From positions 310,001 through 374,000 of the forward strand of contig VTPC01089669.1 in assembly GCA_011009095.1 (NCBI GenBank): DNA of 64,000 nucleotides. The letters are read 5' to 3'. Position 1 is the first letter of the stretch. Every line of letters starts with the position of its first letter. The DNA comes from Ignelater luminosus. Lineage: Eukaryota; Arthropoda; Insecta; Coleoptera; Elateridae. Under the pieces are notes generated by a model. It made no database searches. It worked only from the letters and a program-made list of their open reading frames with translations, and was not told where the DNA came from. Positions 22,494 to 35,275 of this stretch are shown one piece after another. Both the position numbers and the translations under genes were made by a program.

Positions 22494-25210
22494 CTAAAAA
22501 GAAAGGTAGTACTTAATACTAGAGAATCATCAATCATTATTACTACTATTAAATTAATAACAATACGTAAGATTGATATTAATAAATCAGTTATTTTCTA
22601 AATGCAAATATATAAAAATTACATAGAATTCCGTAAATTATAAAATAACAAATGAGAATTATGATTTATGACCATCTCAGTAGGCTTCTATAAAGATAAA
22701 TGCCACAATTTAATAATGAAAACTGTTGTGGCAGAATCCAAAATTCAAAAATACATAGAATTTTGTTTTTCTTCATGTTTAAATACATTTTGGCATACAT
22801 TAGAATTTGATCATTAAAAAAACAATTTTTAAAATTGTCTAAATATATTAGAAGGAAATGCATTATCAATTTATCATTTCCACGAAGATGAAACAACGTT
22901 CTGGGAAATGTAGCACGGATACTTTCTTACAAATGATAATGTAGTAAGGTTTTGTTATAAAGAAAATGCGTTCTGTTGATTATTTATTTAAAACATGCTT
23001 GAATTTGTTCCCCAAAACTCTGCTGGTATGGAGATTCAGTTACAAGGAAAGTTTTTGCTACTTTACCAGAAATGAAGAACTATTATCAAATCTTAAGGTA
23101 ATGCAACAACAGATTAAAATAAAACAGTCCGGGTATAATAATTTAAATTTTAAGTGAATTACACAGTGAAACAAATTTGGGGAAAAGTCTTGTGCACAAA
23201 AGTTGGTCAATGGCATTTGATTTTTGTGCTCGACAGATGACGAACTGCCAACGAATTTTTCATTGTTATCACAAAATTTTGTTTCGTATCAATTTGCTGT
23301 CGATATACTCGGTGGTATATATAGTAACTGTGATTTTTCATACTGTGATTAAGTTCGATTATAAATTATCAAATACACTTACGCAGTTCACAATAACTTT
23401 GAAAAAACATTTTAGAATAATCTTTAATACATCTCGAAATCAGTTTCTAGCCAATGATCATGGTAAATGACCTTTCTTGTTTTCAACAGATCGAATGCAA
23501 AAAGTACATTATAAAATCTATTTTGATTTTGAAAATTGTTTCTTGGAATTGTTGTTCGGGAAAACGAAATCTATTTTTAGGCACCATGTAATCACGCTAC
23601 CTTTAATATTTTTAAAACGGTCGAGTTTCTTTGGTTTTTTTAGAAATTTAGAATCAAGCTGGCCGTTGTCGGTGTACACTCAACATAGATTTTTTGTAGT
23701 TAATATTTTGAAATATCTAGAAAAACAAGATTTCGCAAAAGAGCGCGATTACTGTCAACTAAAATGGTTCAAAAGTGGTCAAAATTTGATCTTTCAAAAT
23801 ATCCAAACAAAATTGCTGGAATGAGGGTAAAAAACGAAAAAAAAGTTGAATGCACTTGTATACCAATCTTGTTTACAAACTTCTTCCTGACATGTATTGG
23901 TATTTTTTGTCATTTTGTCTTTTGCTTTTCACCGGAAAAAACGTATGACCAGTCTCTTGCTTACAAATCCGCAAACCCGACTCGCTTATCACTTACCGTA
24001 ATCCAAAATAACAATTACGGATTTGCCGTAACCTTCTTTAATGTTCCAGATCGGAATGTTTAATTTGGTAACACCATCGATTTTGCTTATTTCGTTTCAA
24101 ACCGCTTATAGTTAATCTGCAACACAACAATACGTTTCCTAATATAATACAGTTGGTACACCCAACTGAACTTCAACCTTCCAGCAGGGTAGGCTGTGAT
24201 TTTTAACGGTGAAATCTTAAAGGATAAAATACTCATTCCACTGGCTGCTTAGACCTATTTGTAAGTAAGACGGAACCCCTTAGTTGCATTTCGATATTTT
24301 TTGAAAATTAAATCGCTTCCTCTACTAACGCCTATAAATCAAAATTTGATCAAGTGTGGATGGGAAAGTAGATAAACATGTTCCCTAAGCACAGTACCCC
24401 TATTTCCAGTCCCTCATGTAGTCACAGGAAATTTTTCATGTGGTTTCGATGAGAAAAGGTTTAATGTTCATGACATTTAGCTAGAAATCAATTGCGATTT
24501 GCATCAAAAATTATTCTAAATTGGTTTTTCAGAGTTAATGCTAGCTGCAGAGATCCAATTGATAGGTTATAATTGAACTTAATCAAAAAGTTGACTCAGA
24601 AGTATGAAAAACCACAAATATTGAATGAGTAACCATATTGACAACAAAATTTTGCTCTAACAATAAAAAAAGCCTTGACAGTTTGTCACCTTTTGACTCC
24701 AGGAATCGAATGCTGTTGAGCAGACTTGTATTTGCTCTTGTATTGTTACTAAATTTAAAGATTAAGAAAATCTTCACGATGTATTTAAGAAAATTTGTCG
24801 ATTTTGATTAGACATTAATTCGTAGTTTTATTTTTATATTTTTTTATATTTGAATAATAAATAATTGTATTCATTAAAATTCTGATGTAGAATGCCGTAC
24901 TTCGCCTTAAACTTTATTGCAGTATAGCATTTTGATGTTTTTGTGAAATAATTAAATCAATTGAAGTTAGCATTACGGATTTAAAAAGCAGACCAGACAT
25001 ATTAAGTGCAGAACAGACGAAATGCTACAGTTCATCAAATTCTGTTTATGTTACACGTTCCTAATATAGAACGGCATTACCTGTGTGAGTAGGTATTGAA
25101 TAAAGCTGTCTTTTACTGATGAGGCCAAACAAGGTCACAACAGCTGCCTAGGGGTACTTTGTTCAATACTCGCACATTATTCTATTGTTTGGGGTAGACA
25201 AAAAACAGTT
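22494..25210. other. RasGRF intron, no clear element
   Basis: Open frames at 22966-23157, 23177-23470, 23477-23824 and 23764-24063 (plus) overlap or abut but carry no recognisable domain and mirror base composition. A short inverted motif (CCGTAATCC...TTACGGATT, about 23996-24023) lies in this part. I do not call a gene. Confidence 0.4.
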
Positions 25211-25560
25211 TTTATTTATTTATTGTTACATATTTATGAATAAAGACATCGATAGTTATAGAGATTAACCTTAATTTCATATTGTGAATCCAAGGTCCTA
25301 TATCCTTTTTAATAAAACAGTTAGTTTCAAAAAACCGGATATTTTGTTTTATAAGTTTACAGTTTTAGAAAAACAATAAGACAAAACTTGATTTCTTGAT
25401 CTAATTGTGCCTTAAAGCGAATAGGATCATACGTGAGGCAATAAAATAGAAGATGCCCTACTGTTAAGTTCACATCAGATGGCGCATTGTGTTGAGCAGG
25501 TTCCTTTGACTAAGTGGCATGTTGTTGTTTTGTCTGTTCTCTTCTCTAAGTGTTTTTCGG
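25211..25560 (-). mobile_element. jockey-type LINE, 3'-terminal fragment
   Basis: Minus-strand piece ending in AATAAATAAATAAA at 25225-25212, typical of insect LINE 3' tails. The preceding sequence translates to VNLTVGHLLFYCLTYDPIRF (about 25405-25465), matching the C-terminal block LTVxHxLxxCxxYxxxR after the RNase H-like region of jockey-clade proteins. The upstream catalytic domains are missing, as in the usual 5'-truncated copies. Confidence 0.55.
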
Positions 25561-26442
25561 GTAGATCTATTATAAACTACTAGCTTTACCTACTTTAATT
25601 TGGCGTTACTATTGTTCAATTCTACTGGCCACGCTCCTAAGACTATATTTTCTAAGAGTCTTTTCTTAAACATAACATCCTGTATATTTTGCTATTTTCT
25701 TCATTGTCATCCAATACTGATAACAATAACACAGCATTATGGGTTCTAAACCAAACGGTTTTTGAAAGCTATCACACTTCTCAACTGACCCTGGTATAAT
25801 TAGGAAGTTGCTAAATTTCTTAATTTTAGTAAGAAGTCAGGACGTTTGAAAAACCCAAATCTAATCTTCCTGATTTTCCAAATAAAAACTGAAACACTTT
25901 GTATATTTTGGTGTTTTCTTATTTTCTAGTAATTCCTGAGAAATACATCTGCTTGTCTTGTGATTGTATCGAGAACTCTGTAAACATTTTTCCATTTGGT
26001 TGTTACTGTTTTTTCATATTTTATTGTGCAGCATAAAAAGATCATTTCGTCTGATACGAAGAGGAGCTAGGGTAGAATTCCCAGAGTTTACTAATGTTTC
26101 ATTAGCTAGCGTTAAAAAATATAGTTGTTGTTCTTCGGGATTGCTTTAGCTATACAAAACTAGCAAAAGTAACTTTTTTCATTTAATTTAATTGCACTTT
26201 TAAAAATGACGTTATTTTGTAGTTCTACGGTAGCGTAACATATTCTTTCGTAGACGCGAGCTCGTCCAAGCTTCTGGTAGGTATATCGGGTACCTTTCTT
26301 ACTGACTTTTTTCCCTTTAGTTTTGATCATCCCTTATCAATGGTTTTGGTTATTATTCTTCAATAAAGCTAGTGTTATTAACAACCCTAATTTGGAAATC
26401 TTATTATGTAATAGTTATTCATTTATATTTTTAAATATAATG
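25561..26442. other. RasGRF intron, non-coding
   Basis: May include a few hundred bases of further eroded LINE upstream of the fragment at 25211-25560. No confident feature. Confidence 0.35.
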
Positions 26443-26979
26443 TACAGGGCGAGTCCGTAATAATGGCTACCCTTTTAAGGAGTAAGAGTTTAAGTCATAA
26501 AGAATCTAGAATTTTGTAAATTTGAGCACTATCTTAAAAAAATCACAAATTTCAATTACGTGAAATGATCAAATCCAACTCTAATTAAATTCGTAGTTAT
26601 ATCATACGCTTCAGGTTATGCTTAATGTGGTCGATTGGTTCTACTGGTGGTTGTAAATTTAAGCTTCACTTCTAAGTAAAATAACCGATTGTTATGGTCC
26701 GTATAATTCAAGCCTACCTGCATTCGCTTTAAAAGAATTCCAGGGGTTTAGGTGTTTATTGCCACTTAGAAAGTCTATTCGAAATATCGCAATATGAAGT
26801 ACAGTGTTTACTACTGCTTATCAGGATAAGCACGGTCGGACTTAGCTTACATCTAAACTTCAATTTGAGTTTCCTCAGAAACTTATTACTTTTTAATTTA
26901 TTTTTTTAATTACTAATGTATTTACGACCTTCTCTCTAACTGTCTTAATAGGTAACTATTAGTTCCAACTCGCCCTGTA
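26443..26979. mobile_element. MITE, copy 1 (TACAGGGCGAGT ends)
   Basis: 537-bp block whose ends are inverted repeats: TACAGGGCGAGT on the left and its exact complement on the right. Weaker pairing extends to about 29 bp (22 of 29 matching). The terminal TA at each end fits a TA target duplication, as made by Tc1/mariner elements. No coding capacity. A second, diverged copy of the interior is at 40800-41075, which supports it as a real repeat. Confidence 0.65.
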
Positions 26980-27718
26980 TTTTATTTTGTTCTCAAAAAA
27001 AATGAAAGCAAAAGTCCATACTTTGAAATTTAATTTGCGAAATTGCTCCACGCCTTCTATTCACTAAGCTATAACAATTAATTTCTACATTTTTTACGAA
27101 GCAAGAATGGGTCAGTTCAATTGTTGATCAGTTTATTTGTGTTGACACAATATTAAGAACGGCGTTATTTCTACCTAAATTACGAAAAAAAGACATTTTT
27201 AATACCGAATGTATATTATTTTAATAAACTTTAATGTTTTTCATACACGCACGCACGTATTTCGATTGTAAAAATAAAATTAAAAAAGTGGCTATAAAAC
27301 AGCTTGTGCGATGTTGAAATGGTTTGACTATGAAAAGGCGAGTCATGAAGTGTCCCATTTTGTAGTAAAGGAAAAGATAATTAAATCCTTGGATGAGAAA
27401 TTGCACCACACCCGCGAAACCATCCTGACGAATAACTTAGTTATTCGTTTAAAATATTTTTGGTGCAATAACAGGTTTTAAAACTCTTGTAATAAATCAA
27501 GAAAGCGGTTTTAGATATATTTTTTATATTGGACAGTAATATGACGCAATAGGTGAAGAAATGGAGCTAATTCTTCAAACGCAACTTTCAACAAAGGACA
27601 TTTTTGGCAATACGTCCCCAAAACTTCTTTTATCATCACAGTATACTGCAGCTTCAGATTTATTACTTATAATAACAGTATATGTATTTGCATAATAACA
27701 GCGGTTACGATTTTTCGA

Positions 27719-28061
27719 TGTAGGCCAGGGATGGGCAACCAAAGCTCAAATAAAGCTTGAAGCTTTTAAAAACGGTGTATCACAGCATATAAATCTATAA
27801 CTGTATACGTAGATTATAAAGATACAGTTTCAATTTGAAGTAATAAAAGCACATTCGTGTATGTTGGCGGTTTACACTTTTAATGACGGACGTGTTGTAC
27901 TTGTGCTATTTGATCCCAAAGATGACATAATATCAACGATCCTTGTAAAAACTAATTTGGATTAAATTAATTAAAGCATTGTTTGATAAAGGCACATTAC
28001 GTACCGTTGTATTTCGTAGTAGTTGCCCTAAATGCATTTTTCGCCCATTCCTGGCCTAACA
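27719..28061. mobile_element. hAT-like MITE
   Basis: 343 bp bounded by imperfect inverted repeats of about 19 bp: TGTAGGCCAGGGATGGGC on the left and GCCCATTCCTGGCCTAACA on the right. The core CAGGGATGGGCAAC is the kind of end seen in many hAT elements (CAGGGxxGGCAA). No transposase inside. No clean 8-bp duplication could be seen, although TTTTCGATG occurs on both sides nearby. Confidence 0.55.
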
Positions 28062-29276
28062 TAGGCGCATACATTTTCGATGCACAAGGTGTTCGATTTT
28101 TTATAGAAATCGCATTTTTCCAATAATGAAAGAGCAACTGGAAGATGAATTCTTTATATGATGGTATTTACTACAAAACATCTATTTTGCACATTCTTAT
28201 ATTTGATACTTCTATTAGAGGACGAGATTTAAGGAAAGGGACAATTATACTTTTTTAGGAAAAAGTATGTTACGCCACTGAAAAATTACATATTAAAACG
28301 TTTACTACAAAAATAAAATCCGAAGATGAGACTTGAATCAGTATGCGCAAGAAGATCGAAAATGTTTTTTTCTGAATGCTATCGAAATCCTTCACAGTCC
28401 GTATCCTTGTAACTATCGTTTTTTATTTTGAAAACGTCAGTATCTATTTATATAGTGTTAAAGAAGAGTCGACAAATTGTTATTCAGTGACCAGTTAGAT
28501 AGATATTAATGATCATCAGAAGAATCTTCCGTGTATTATGTTTCAATGCAAAAGATGTCGAAGTTTGGCTATTTTGGTTTTCGCCTTGTTAAGTACTTTT
28601 ACTGGTTTCATTTTTTCCATTTTTTTTTTTTATTAATTTTCTTACTATATTTTTTTTCCGTGCTACTTAGTTTTTCTAAATTTCATTTATGTTATCAAAC
28701 TTTGCTTTCGTTCACATTTAGCGTATCTGTAAATAGGTACAATTCCCCATTTAAATGACGAATGTCAGTAATGTGTCGGCCTTGCAACTACACGAGCTAA
28801 AAACCCGCTTAGGTATTTTTGCGTTACAGGTGTTTCATCTTCAATGATTGCGATTGTACATATGTTTTAGAAAAAGCTAGCCGGTTTTGAGATAAGGTAT
28901 TCATATTAGTTTTATCTTAAAACTAATAAAGTTTAAAGGTGGATGAACTAATGTCTAGGTTGTATACTCGAGGAGTAAAAATATCTCAAGAATTAAAAAT
29001 TACTATTTTAAAATCTTTAATAAACTTGTTTATAGAGTTTGTAGATAACCGTTTAAAATCGGAGAGTCATTTCTTGCAAGCATTACGAGGCAATTTTCAT
29101 TATTAACTCTCGGGGATACGAAACTACTTTAGTTAATCTTACAAACTAAATTAGAAGTGTCTCTCGAATTTACTGTAAAGGTAATTGAAGCTAGTAACAA
29201 GTGAAACTATCTTAACTGATTCTTACTTTGAGGGTTAAATATTCTCGGTTTGGAAATATAATTGGTAGTTTCTTAC
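28062..29276. other. RasGRF intron, non-coding
   Basis: AT-rich. The frame at 28531-28758 is Phe-rich low-complexity and not a credible gene. Confidence 0.5.
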
Positions 29277-29455
29277 CTGATATAAAACAAACCACCGTAG
29301 TTGCCATTTGTTACTGTCTGCCGACTTCTTGTGTAAATATCCCGCCTGAGAGTGATCATACTGAGCCCTGTCTGATAGCATCATAAGTTGATTTTCATTT
29401 ACGCGGATTGTCCTTTGCATTTTAGGGCTCAACATCTTTTCAGCTTGCTTCAAAC
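29277..29455 (-). CDS. RasGRF: RasGRF exon: N-terminus and start of PH domain
   Basis: Minus-strand coding exon of 179 nt. Acceptor TCATTTGCAG, donor GTAAGA. After two bases completing an upstream codon it reads LKQAEKMLSPKMQRTIRVNE and continues to QAGYLHKKSADSNKWQLRWF, then VLYQ, in phase 0. GYLxKKSxDxxKWQxRWFxL is the first strand pair of a PH domain and matches the start of RasGRF, whose vertebrate forms begin with Met-Gln followed by IRLN. Internal Met codons (KML, KMQ) could serve as starts if the exon is 5'-terminal, but the good acceptor argues for an upstream exon. The candidate at 38644-38757 fits the phase. The product joins directly to NLLFYY in the next exon. Confidence 0.9.
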
Positions 29456-30435
29456 CTGCAAATGAGACAATAAGTTAAAATCAATTTTTAAATTGGTTAT
29501 TTAAAATTCTCGATTCAGTTTGCAATCAATCTTGCCAACTGAAATGTTAAGATATAAGAACTATGTACACAAAAGACGAGATTTTACTTTCAATGACATT
29601 TCCAGTCTCTAGGTGAAAAAGTACCTTTTTATAAAAACAAGTTCTTTTTATCAAATCTCTTTACACCCCAAGAATTAAATACTAAAATAAAATAAGGATT
29701 CTTGATGCAATTTGATACAAAAGTTACAAAAGAAATGTAAATACGAATATATAAAAGATAAAAAGCTTTAGAAAATTCTGCATAATCTGAAAAATATAAA
29801 ACTCATGAAACGCATAAAAAGAGTTTCAAAACCTCAATAAAATCAAGCTAACATAATTTTTTTGTATGAAATGATGCCTTGAAAAAATAGAAACCTACAA
29901 TAAAACTGGCAACGCGCGGATAAAACCATAAAATTCACATTTTATGATAGAAATATAAAGCGTGACCCGGAAAACTTACAAGAAACATCACTTAAATGTC
30001 CCCCTCCGATTTCAATAATTCTTATACATGTAGGTACTATACGTTGTTGAGTATCAAGAACTAAGAAACGTGTATTTTGTTTTAGTTTTAGTGGTAGTAC
30101 GGTGAGAAAAATCAATTGCTAGAACAGAGATGATGAGGATTACTAATATTATAAAAATAACCGGATTAAATAACTTCGTTACCGTTACTAGCTTTATTAT
30201 ACTATTGTGACGGTAGTATGATTTCTGCTATAATATTAGAAAACTTTTAAAACCATACATATGTTGCCATCAATGTATAATTATTTTCATTATTCATTTT
30301 TGCAATAATTTTGTCTTTCATTTGAAAAAATTGGAGCACGTGGAGCTATTTATTACTCGTACTATTAATACTTTAAATTAAGAAAAAGGTCCCAATGTCA
30401 CAATCAAGAAACTTCAACAGAACCAGGTGAATTAG
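29456..30435. other. Non-coding stretch upstream of RasGRF exon
   Basis: AT-rich, no feature recognised. Confidence 0.45.
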
Positions 30436-32110
30436 ATGATACATTCAAAAATAAAAGAAAGTTTAAGTAACAAATCACTAAAATTTAACGAAATTGATAG
30501 TGATAATGTAACTATGGACGATGAGTTTAATAATAATTTAGTCAAAGAATTCTCTATATTTCTGACAAAATCAATAAACCTCCTTCCCGGCCTAAAACAC
30601 CCTTCTGCAAAATTTTATGAAGCAAGAAACAATTTAGATGCTAGTCACAATTTTTCCAAATCGTCAGACCCAGAGCGAACAAGTAGACGAAAAAGAGGAA
30701 AGAAACAGAACAAATATAAGTATCAACTGATACAACATTTGTTTTATAATCAACGAAGAAAGAAACCTGTTGGAATGGCTTTAAATGCCAAACTCAAAAT
30801 ATGTAGAACTTCATAATTCAAGAAATTGAAGAATTTGAAAAGCTTGTTTCAGGCAAACTTTTTGACATTGCACTTACAAAATCAAAAATAATAGATGCGA
30901 CTAAAACGGACATAATAGCTAAAGTAACAACAAGAATTTTAAAAATCAATAAAGCAGTTAATGTTTAGAAAAAAGCTAGAACTATCTTAATATACAGGAA
31001 AAACGGAGACGGAAAAAATATCAATAACTAGCGATACTTAACTGTATATATGCTCAGTTATACGTCGTACAATTAAAAGAATATTAAGCAGAAGAATACA
31101 TAGTTTTATTGCGTTTAACAAAATCAGGGTGGGTTTACTAACTCACCAGTAACAGTTATTAATACAACTATACTGTAGAACACATTAAGAAAAGCAAAGG
31201 CAAATAAAAATAATCTAACAGTTGTTTTTTTTTTCGATAATGTTGGTTACAACTATTCCAAACAGAAACACTAAATGGAGAAACAAAACATATTAAGATA
31301 AATCGTTACGTTTTACAAGGTTCTTCACTATCACCAACCCTATACAACCTTGCAATTGACCTAATTTTCGTAGAATTAAATGAAACAAGCTTTAGCAACC
31401 AATATGCAAACCAATTTTGCAGATGACGCTGTTATTATTGGTAACAATATTCAATCAGCTACAAATGATAATTCAAAAGTTTGAACAAATTGGTCTGGAT
31501 ATTAATTTATCAAAATCTAAAGCTGTAGTAATTAAAGAGAAAAGATTTAACATGACGACCTGTATGTTAATAACAAAATAACATCATCATTACCCTATTT
31601 CCAGTAAAGATTCCCACTGTTGCAAGAAATATTATGTCCGACAATGATATATTTTTTTCAGACTTTTCCTCCTTCGCAAATTACGAAACAGTTTTTGTAA
31701 GACGCTGGATAAAATGTTAAGGAGTCTTACGACTGCCAAACGATATTTACAAAAGATTTAAAGGGTTGAGGTTGTTTAACGCGTCATGAGAAATATTTTT
31801 CACAATAGGTAATTTCTCGTAAGATTGATTTAAAAAAGAGACAACTGACTGCTTTAAATCATTCCAACTTAATGGGTATAAACGTTTTCTGAATAGTAAA
31901 GACTTAATAAGTACGCAAAAAGTACGATCAGCACTAATCAGTTACAAAAAGATAAAGAGAAAAGACAAAGAAATGATTCTGCGTTACCATTAGCAAAATT
32001 ACAGCAATGACATGCCATTCGTTTCTTCAAAATCTTGTCAAAACGTTTCTTGTATTCCACCATATTTCGATATTATTCCAAATAAAAATGCTATCCTTCG
32101 TACACATTTC
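30436..32110 (+). pseudogene. R2-group non-LTR retrotransposon remnant
   Basis: Degenerate LINE on the plus strand. The open frame 30436-30816 ends with RRKRGKKQNKYKYQLIQHLF then YNQRRKK, matching the RRxxRxxxYxxxQxLYxxxRR stretch just before the reverse transcriptase in R2-group elements. Later blocks, in shifting frames, are KARTILIYRKNGDGKNINN, NQGGFTNSPVTVINTTIL (RT block 2), SSLSPTLYNLAID (block 4) and NFADDAVIIGN, with the FADD catalytic pair at 31416-31427. Around 31735-31790 LPNDIYKRFKGLRLFNAS resembles the post-RT region LPxDxPxxxxxxxxxGLGLxxxS of the same clade. The element probably encodes a restriction-like endonuclease C-terminus, but the CCHC and PDx motifs were not readable. 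Many stops; dead. Confidence 0.6.
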
Positions 32111-33703
32111 ATTGAAACACCCTATATATTTTAATTCGTTCAACCTTGTAGTTACAATTTTTTTAGAAATTAACAAATAACTGTTAATAGCGATATAGGT
32201 CGTAGCTTGTTTTATCGGCTTTTTTTTCCTTTTATGTGTAAAAATTTTATTGGGTTTGTTTAATAATATTCCATTTGCAAGAGACCAATTACATTTCTGT
32301 GAGTGATGCGACTAATTGATTGATGCTTTTTGGGAATGATTTTATCAAAGCCGCTTGAAAATCTGTTTTCTAATTAATTATTTACAATATCCCCAATTTT
32401 ATATCCTCTATAGGTCGTATGAAAAAAGAAGACGGAAAATTTAAATTAACTAATTTTAAAAATTCTGTGCGTTATTGGTTGCGAGGTAAGTATTTTGTTG
32501 AACATAATGGTATTTATTTATTGGTTTTGATGTATTTTGCGCGTTTAAAATCTTTTGCTGTAAATATATTTCCTTACCCTAGCAGTAAAGTGTCAAAAAG
32601 AAATAACAAATTCTTATTTTCTTCTTTGCAGCGAATATAATGCAAGTGGAGATTTCCGAGCCTCTATCATGTATCCCGGACGTCTCCAAGCAATTGTGCA
32701 TTATTCACAAACAAGATCAATAAAATAAGGATTATCATTACTGTATGAATTTTTATAAACGTTAACATATACAGATGCACACTTATTAAAGTTGAACTTC
32801 CCATTAGATACACATCACTAGCATTTATGGTAAGTTTTACAGGAAAATATTGAAAAACAAAGTTACTAGAAAAAAAGTAACCTGTTCAAATGAAAAGAGA
32901 AGATTACAAAACAATATTACTGAAAATTAAGTTTTGACATTCTCATATATCACAGAATGGTACAAGAAAAGCTTTCTCTGCTAGAACTAACAGAATTATT
33001 CATTTTTTGATTAGAGAATCAAACTGGGTGTCTTTCGTGTGAATTATTTTTATTAAGTGCAAAGCGCTTTCACCAAACTAATTGGTCATCCTTAGTTCAT
33101 CTTTGCTAAATATTATACAAAGTGTTCCCAAACGAGTGCGAAGTATATGAAGCGACGATTCCTTGACTCAGTTAAAGACAAAATATTTTGATAAACATAT
33201 GTCCAAAAATTACTCTCCATGAAGATATACTCGTAGGTCCTCAAGATGTTGCATTTCTTTAATATCTCTAATTTTTTGTTTTGTAATAGAAAATTAAGAA
33301 ATAAAACCGTTTGTGTTTATCATAATTTTTCAAAAACTAATTGCATTACTTTCGTCACATACGCATAGTGAAACTAGAAATATGATACTGTGAGGTTAAC
33401 TTTCTAGGAACTTATCTCCCTCAAGAGGCGTTTTTGGACATAAGTCCATATAAACTTTAAATAAGCCAAGGAATCAGTCTTTTAAATATTCGCAATCATT
33501 TACGAACATTCTGTACAGGTGGTTGTACATTAAAATGCCTGACATAAATTAAAGATGTACCAATTGATTTTGTAATTAACACAGATTAAGATTGCAATAA
33601 TAAAATGAAATGTAAGCGTTGCCAGTAGCGTATTGAATTTGTATGGCAGTAGATACTTTATAGTAAAAACCAAAACTATACAGCCAATGTATACTATACA
33701 TCC
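32111..33703. other. Non-coding stretch
   Basis: No recognised feature. Frame 32419-32640 is Lys/Phe-rich without motif. Confidence 0.45.
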
Positions 33704-33861
33704 GTACCTCAGAGGCAAACTATTTATGTTAAGTCCTCAAATAATAATAATAATAATAATAATAATGTTTCAGGAGGTGAATTACGTTATTGTAAGTCCT
33801 ATAATGCTAACAACTCAGTTTTCGAAAAAATGGGACTAAACATAGTTTGCCTCTGAGGTAC
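33704..33861. mobile_element. Short MITE with perfect 20-bp inverted repeats
   Basis: Left arm GTACCTCAGAGGCAAACTAT (33704-33723); right arm 33842-33861 is its exact reverse complement. Total 158 bp. If the ends are CCTCAGAGG, each is flanked by TA, giving a Tc1/mariner-type target duplication. Pairing continues weakly inward (TGTTAAGTCC versus a near-complement). The interior holds (AAT)9. Confidence 0.7.
33740..33766. repeat. (AAT)9 microsatellite
   Basis: Nine perfect AAT units inside the small MITE. Confidence 0.92.
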
Positions 33862-35275
33862 AAATATGTTTTTATGTTATTGATTTGTAACTATTATAGA
33901 CCATAAAAAGTACTACAGTATATTAATTCAAATAAATTTCTTCTTATTCTTTTCATATGGGAAATGCTCAAGGTGTACCTTATCGGATTCTATCTTTGAT
34001 GCACGTACCAAAATCAGATGAACTTCAACCATTCTCAGTTATCAATTAGAAATATTTTTTCGTTTCTATCTCAATTATAGAATTAGCCCTAAACTACTTT
34101 GGCAATAAAGCGACATTTTCTAAAATTTTGCCAACTCTTTATCTAGGTATCCGAATTACATTTTAGTCGCTTAATCAACACTTAGCCTTTCAGGTATACA
34201 AAAGAATTTTATATTTCTCGACATATTTAACAGATTGTTTTGATGAACAACGTAGAGTGAAACGCGTGTCGAGAATAAGCTTCTAATACCTTAGGGTAAA
34301 AGTCTGGATTATTTCTAAAAATATTTTTAGTATAAAGGTACACATTTTAACTTTTAGCCTGAGAATTTTTTCAATTTCTGCACGATATTATAATGGAAGA
34401 TGATAAGAAGAACCTGAATAAATCATTTTAATATATCTAAAGTTGCCTTCTTTGATCTAAATTAACCTTAAGATCTTTAAAAACATTTTGCTTTGGAGAA
34501 CTCTGTTTATCATCATTAAATTTTTAATTTTTCGCGACAGTTCAAGTTCCTGATCTTAATAGGAAATCAACCATGCGGAACTTTAATAAAAATATAAAAG
34601 TCGGAATCCAAAGCAAGTAGAGAACCAGATGAAAAGGAAGAGAGATTATCAGTTATTCAGTTTCCGGTTTGTTAAAATGAAATTAGTGCAGAGTAATGCA
34701 ATTAACTTTTTATTTCTTATTTGTAGAAGATGGGTAGAATGTTCACGAATATATCTTAAGATAATTTACATAGTTTAGTACAAGAATTTGAATTTTGACA
34801 AACATATTAGGCCCGCACTTGGGCTTTCGCGGTCATTTTAAAATTCCTCGTTGAATTACATGCAGGTAGACATAAAGTACAGTCAAATAAATACTTTCTA
34901 TTTATGGAACAACATGTGTATATCGCTTGCTGATGTAAATTACTTGTGCTTCTTTCTTTTAGAAATATTTAATTTTGATAAGCTTTTTCTTAAAGCTAAA
35001 ACTTTGCAAAAACTCATTGTTGACAAGTTATGCTATTGTTTTTCACTGCGAGAGATTGATTGAAATTAAATCAATCATAAAATTGACGGATATTATGCAG
35101 TCCTTACTGAAGTTGTTACAAGCAAAAATTGACCTTTTAAAATTTGTAATCATGTTTTAACGCAAGGTTCTTAGATTTCAGTTTTTCGCATCCTATCAGA
35201 CGCGTAGCTAGGAAGAAATGTATAAAGAATCTTGCGTAGAGTTCATAATAAAATTGTCAGTGCTAACTTTAGAAA
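33862..35275. other. Non-coding stretch
   Basis: AT-rich. Short frames at 34851-35160 have no motif. Confidence 0.5.

Noticed and set aside
23177-24063. Chain of open frames of 97-115 codons suggesting a gene
   Set aside because: Different frames, no splice signals linking them, Phe/Lys/Asn-rich composition and no recognisable domain.
33704-33861. CRISPR-like or tandem array
   Set aside because: The repeats are inverted ends plus a trinucleotide tract, not direct repeats with spacers; the genome is eukaryotic.
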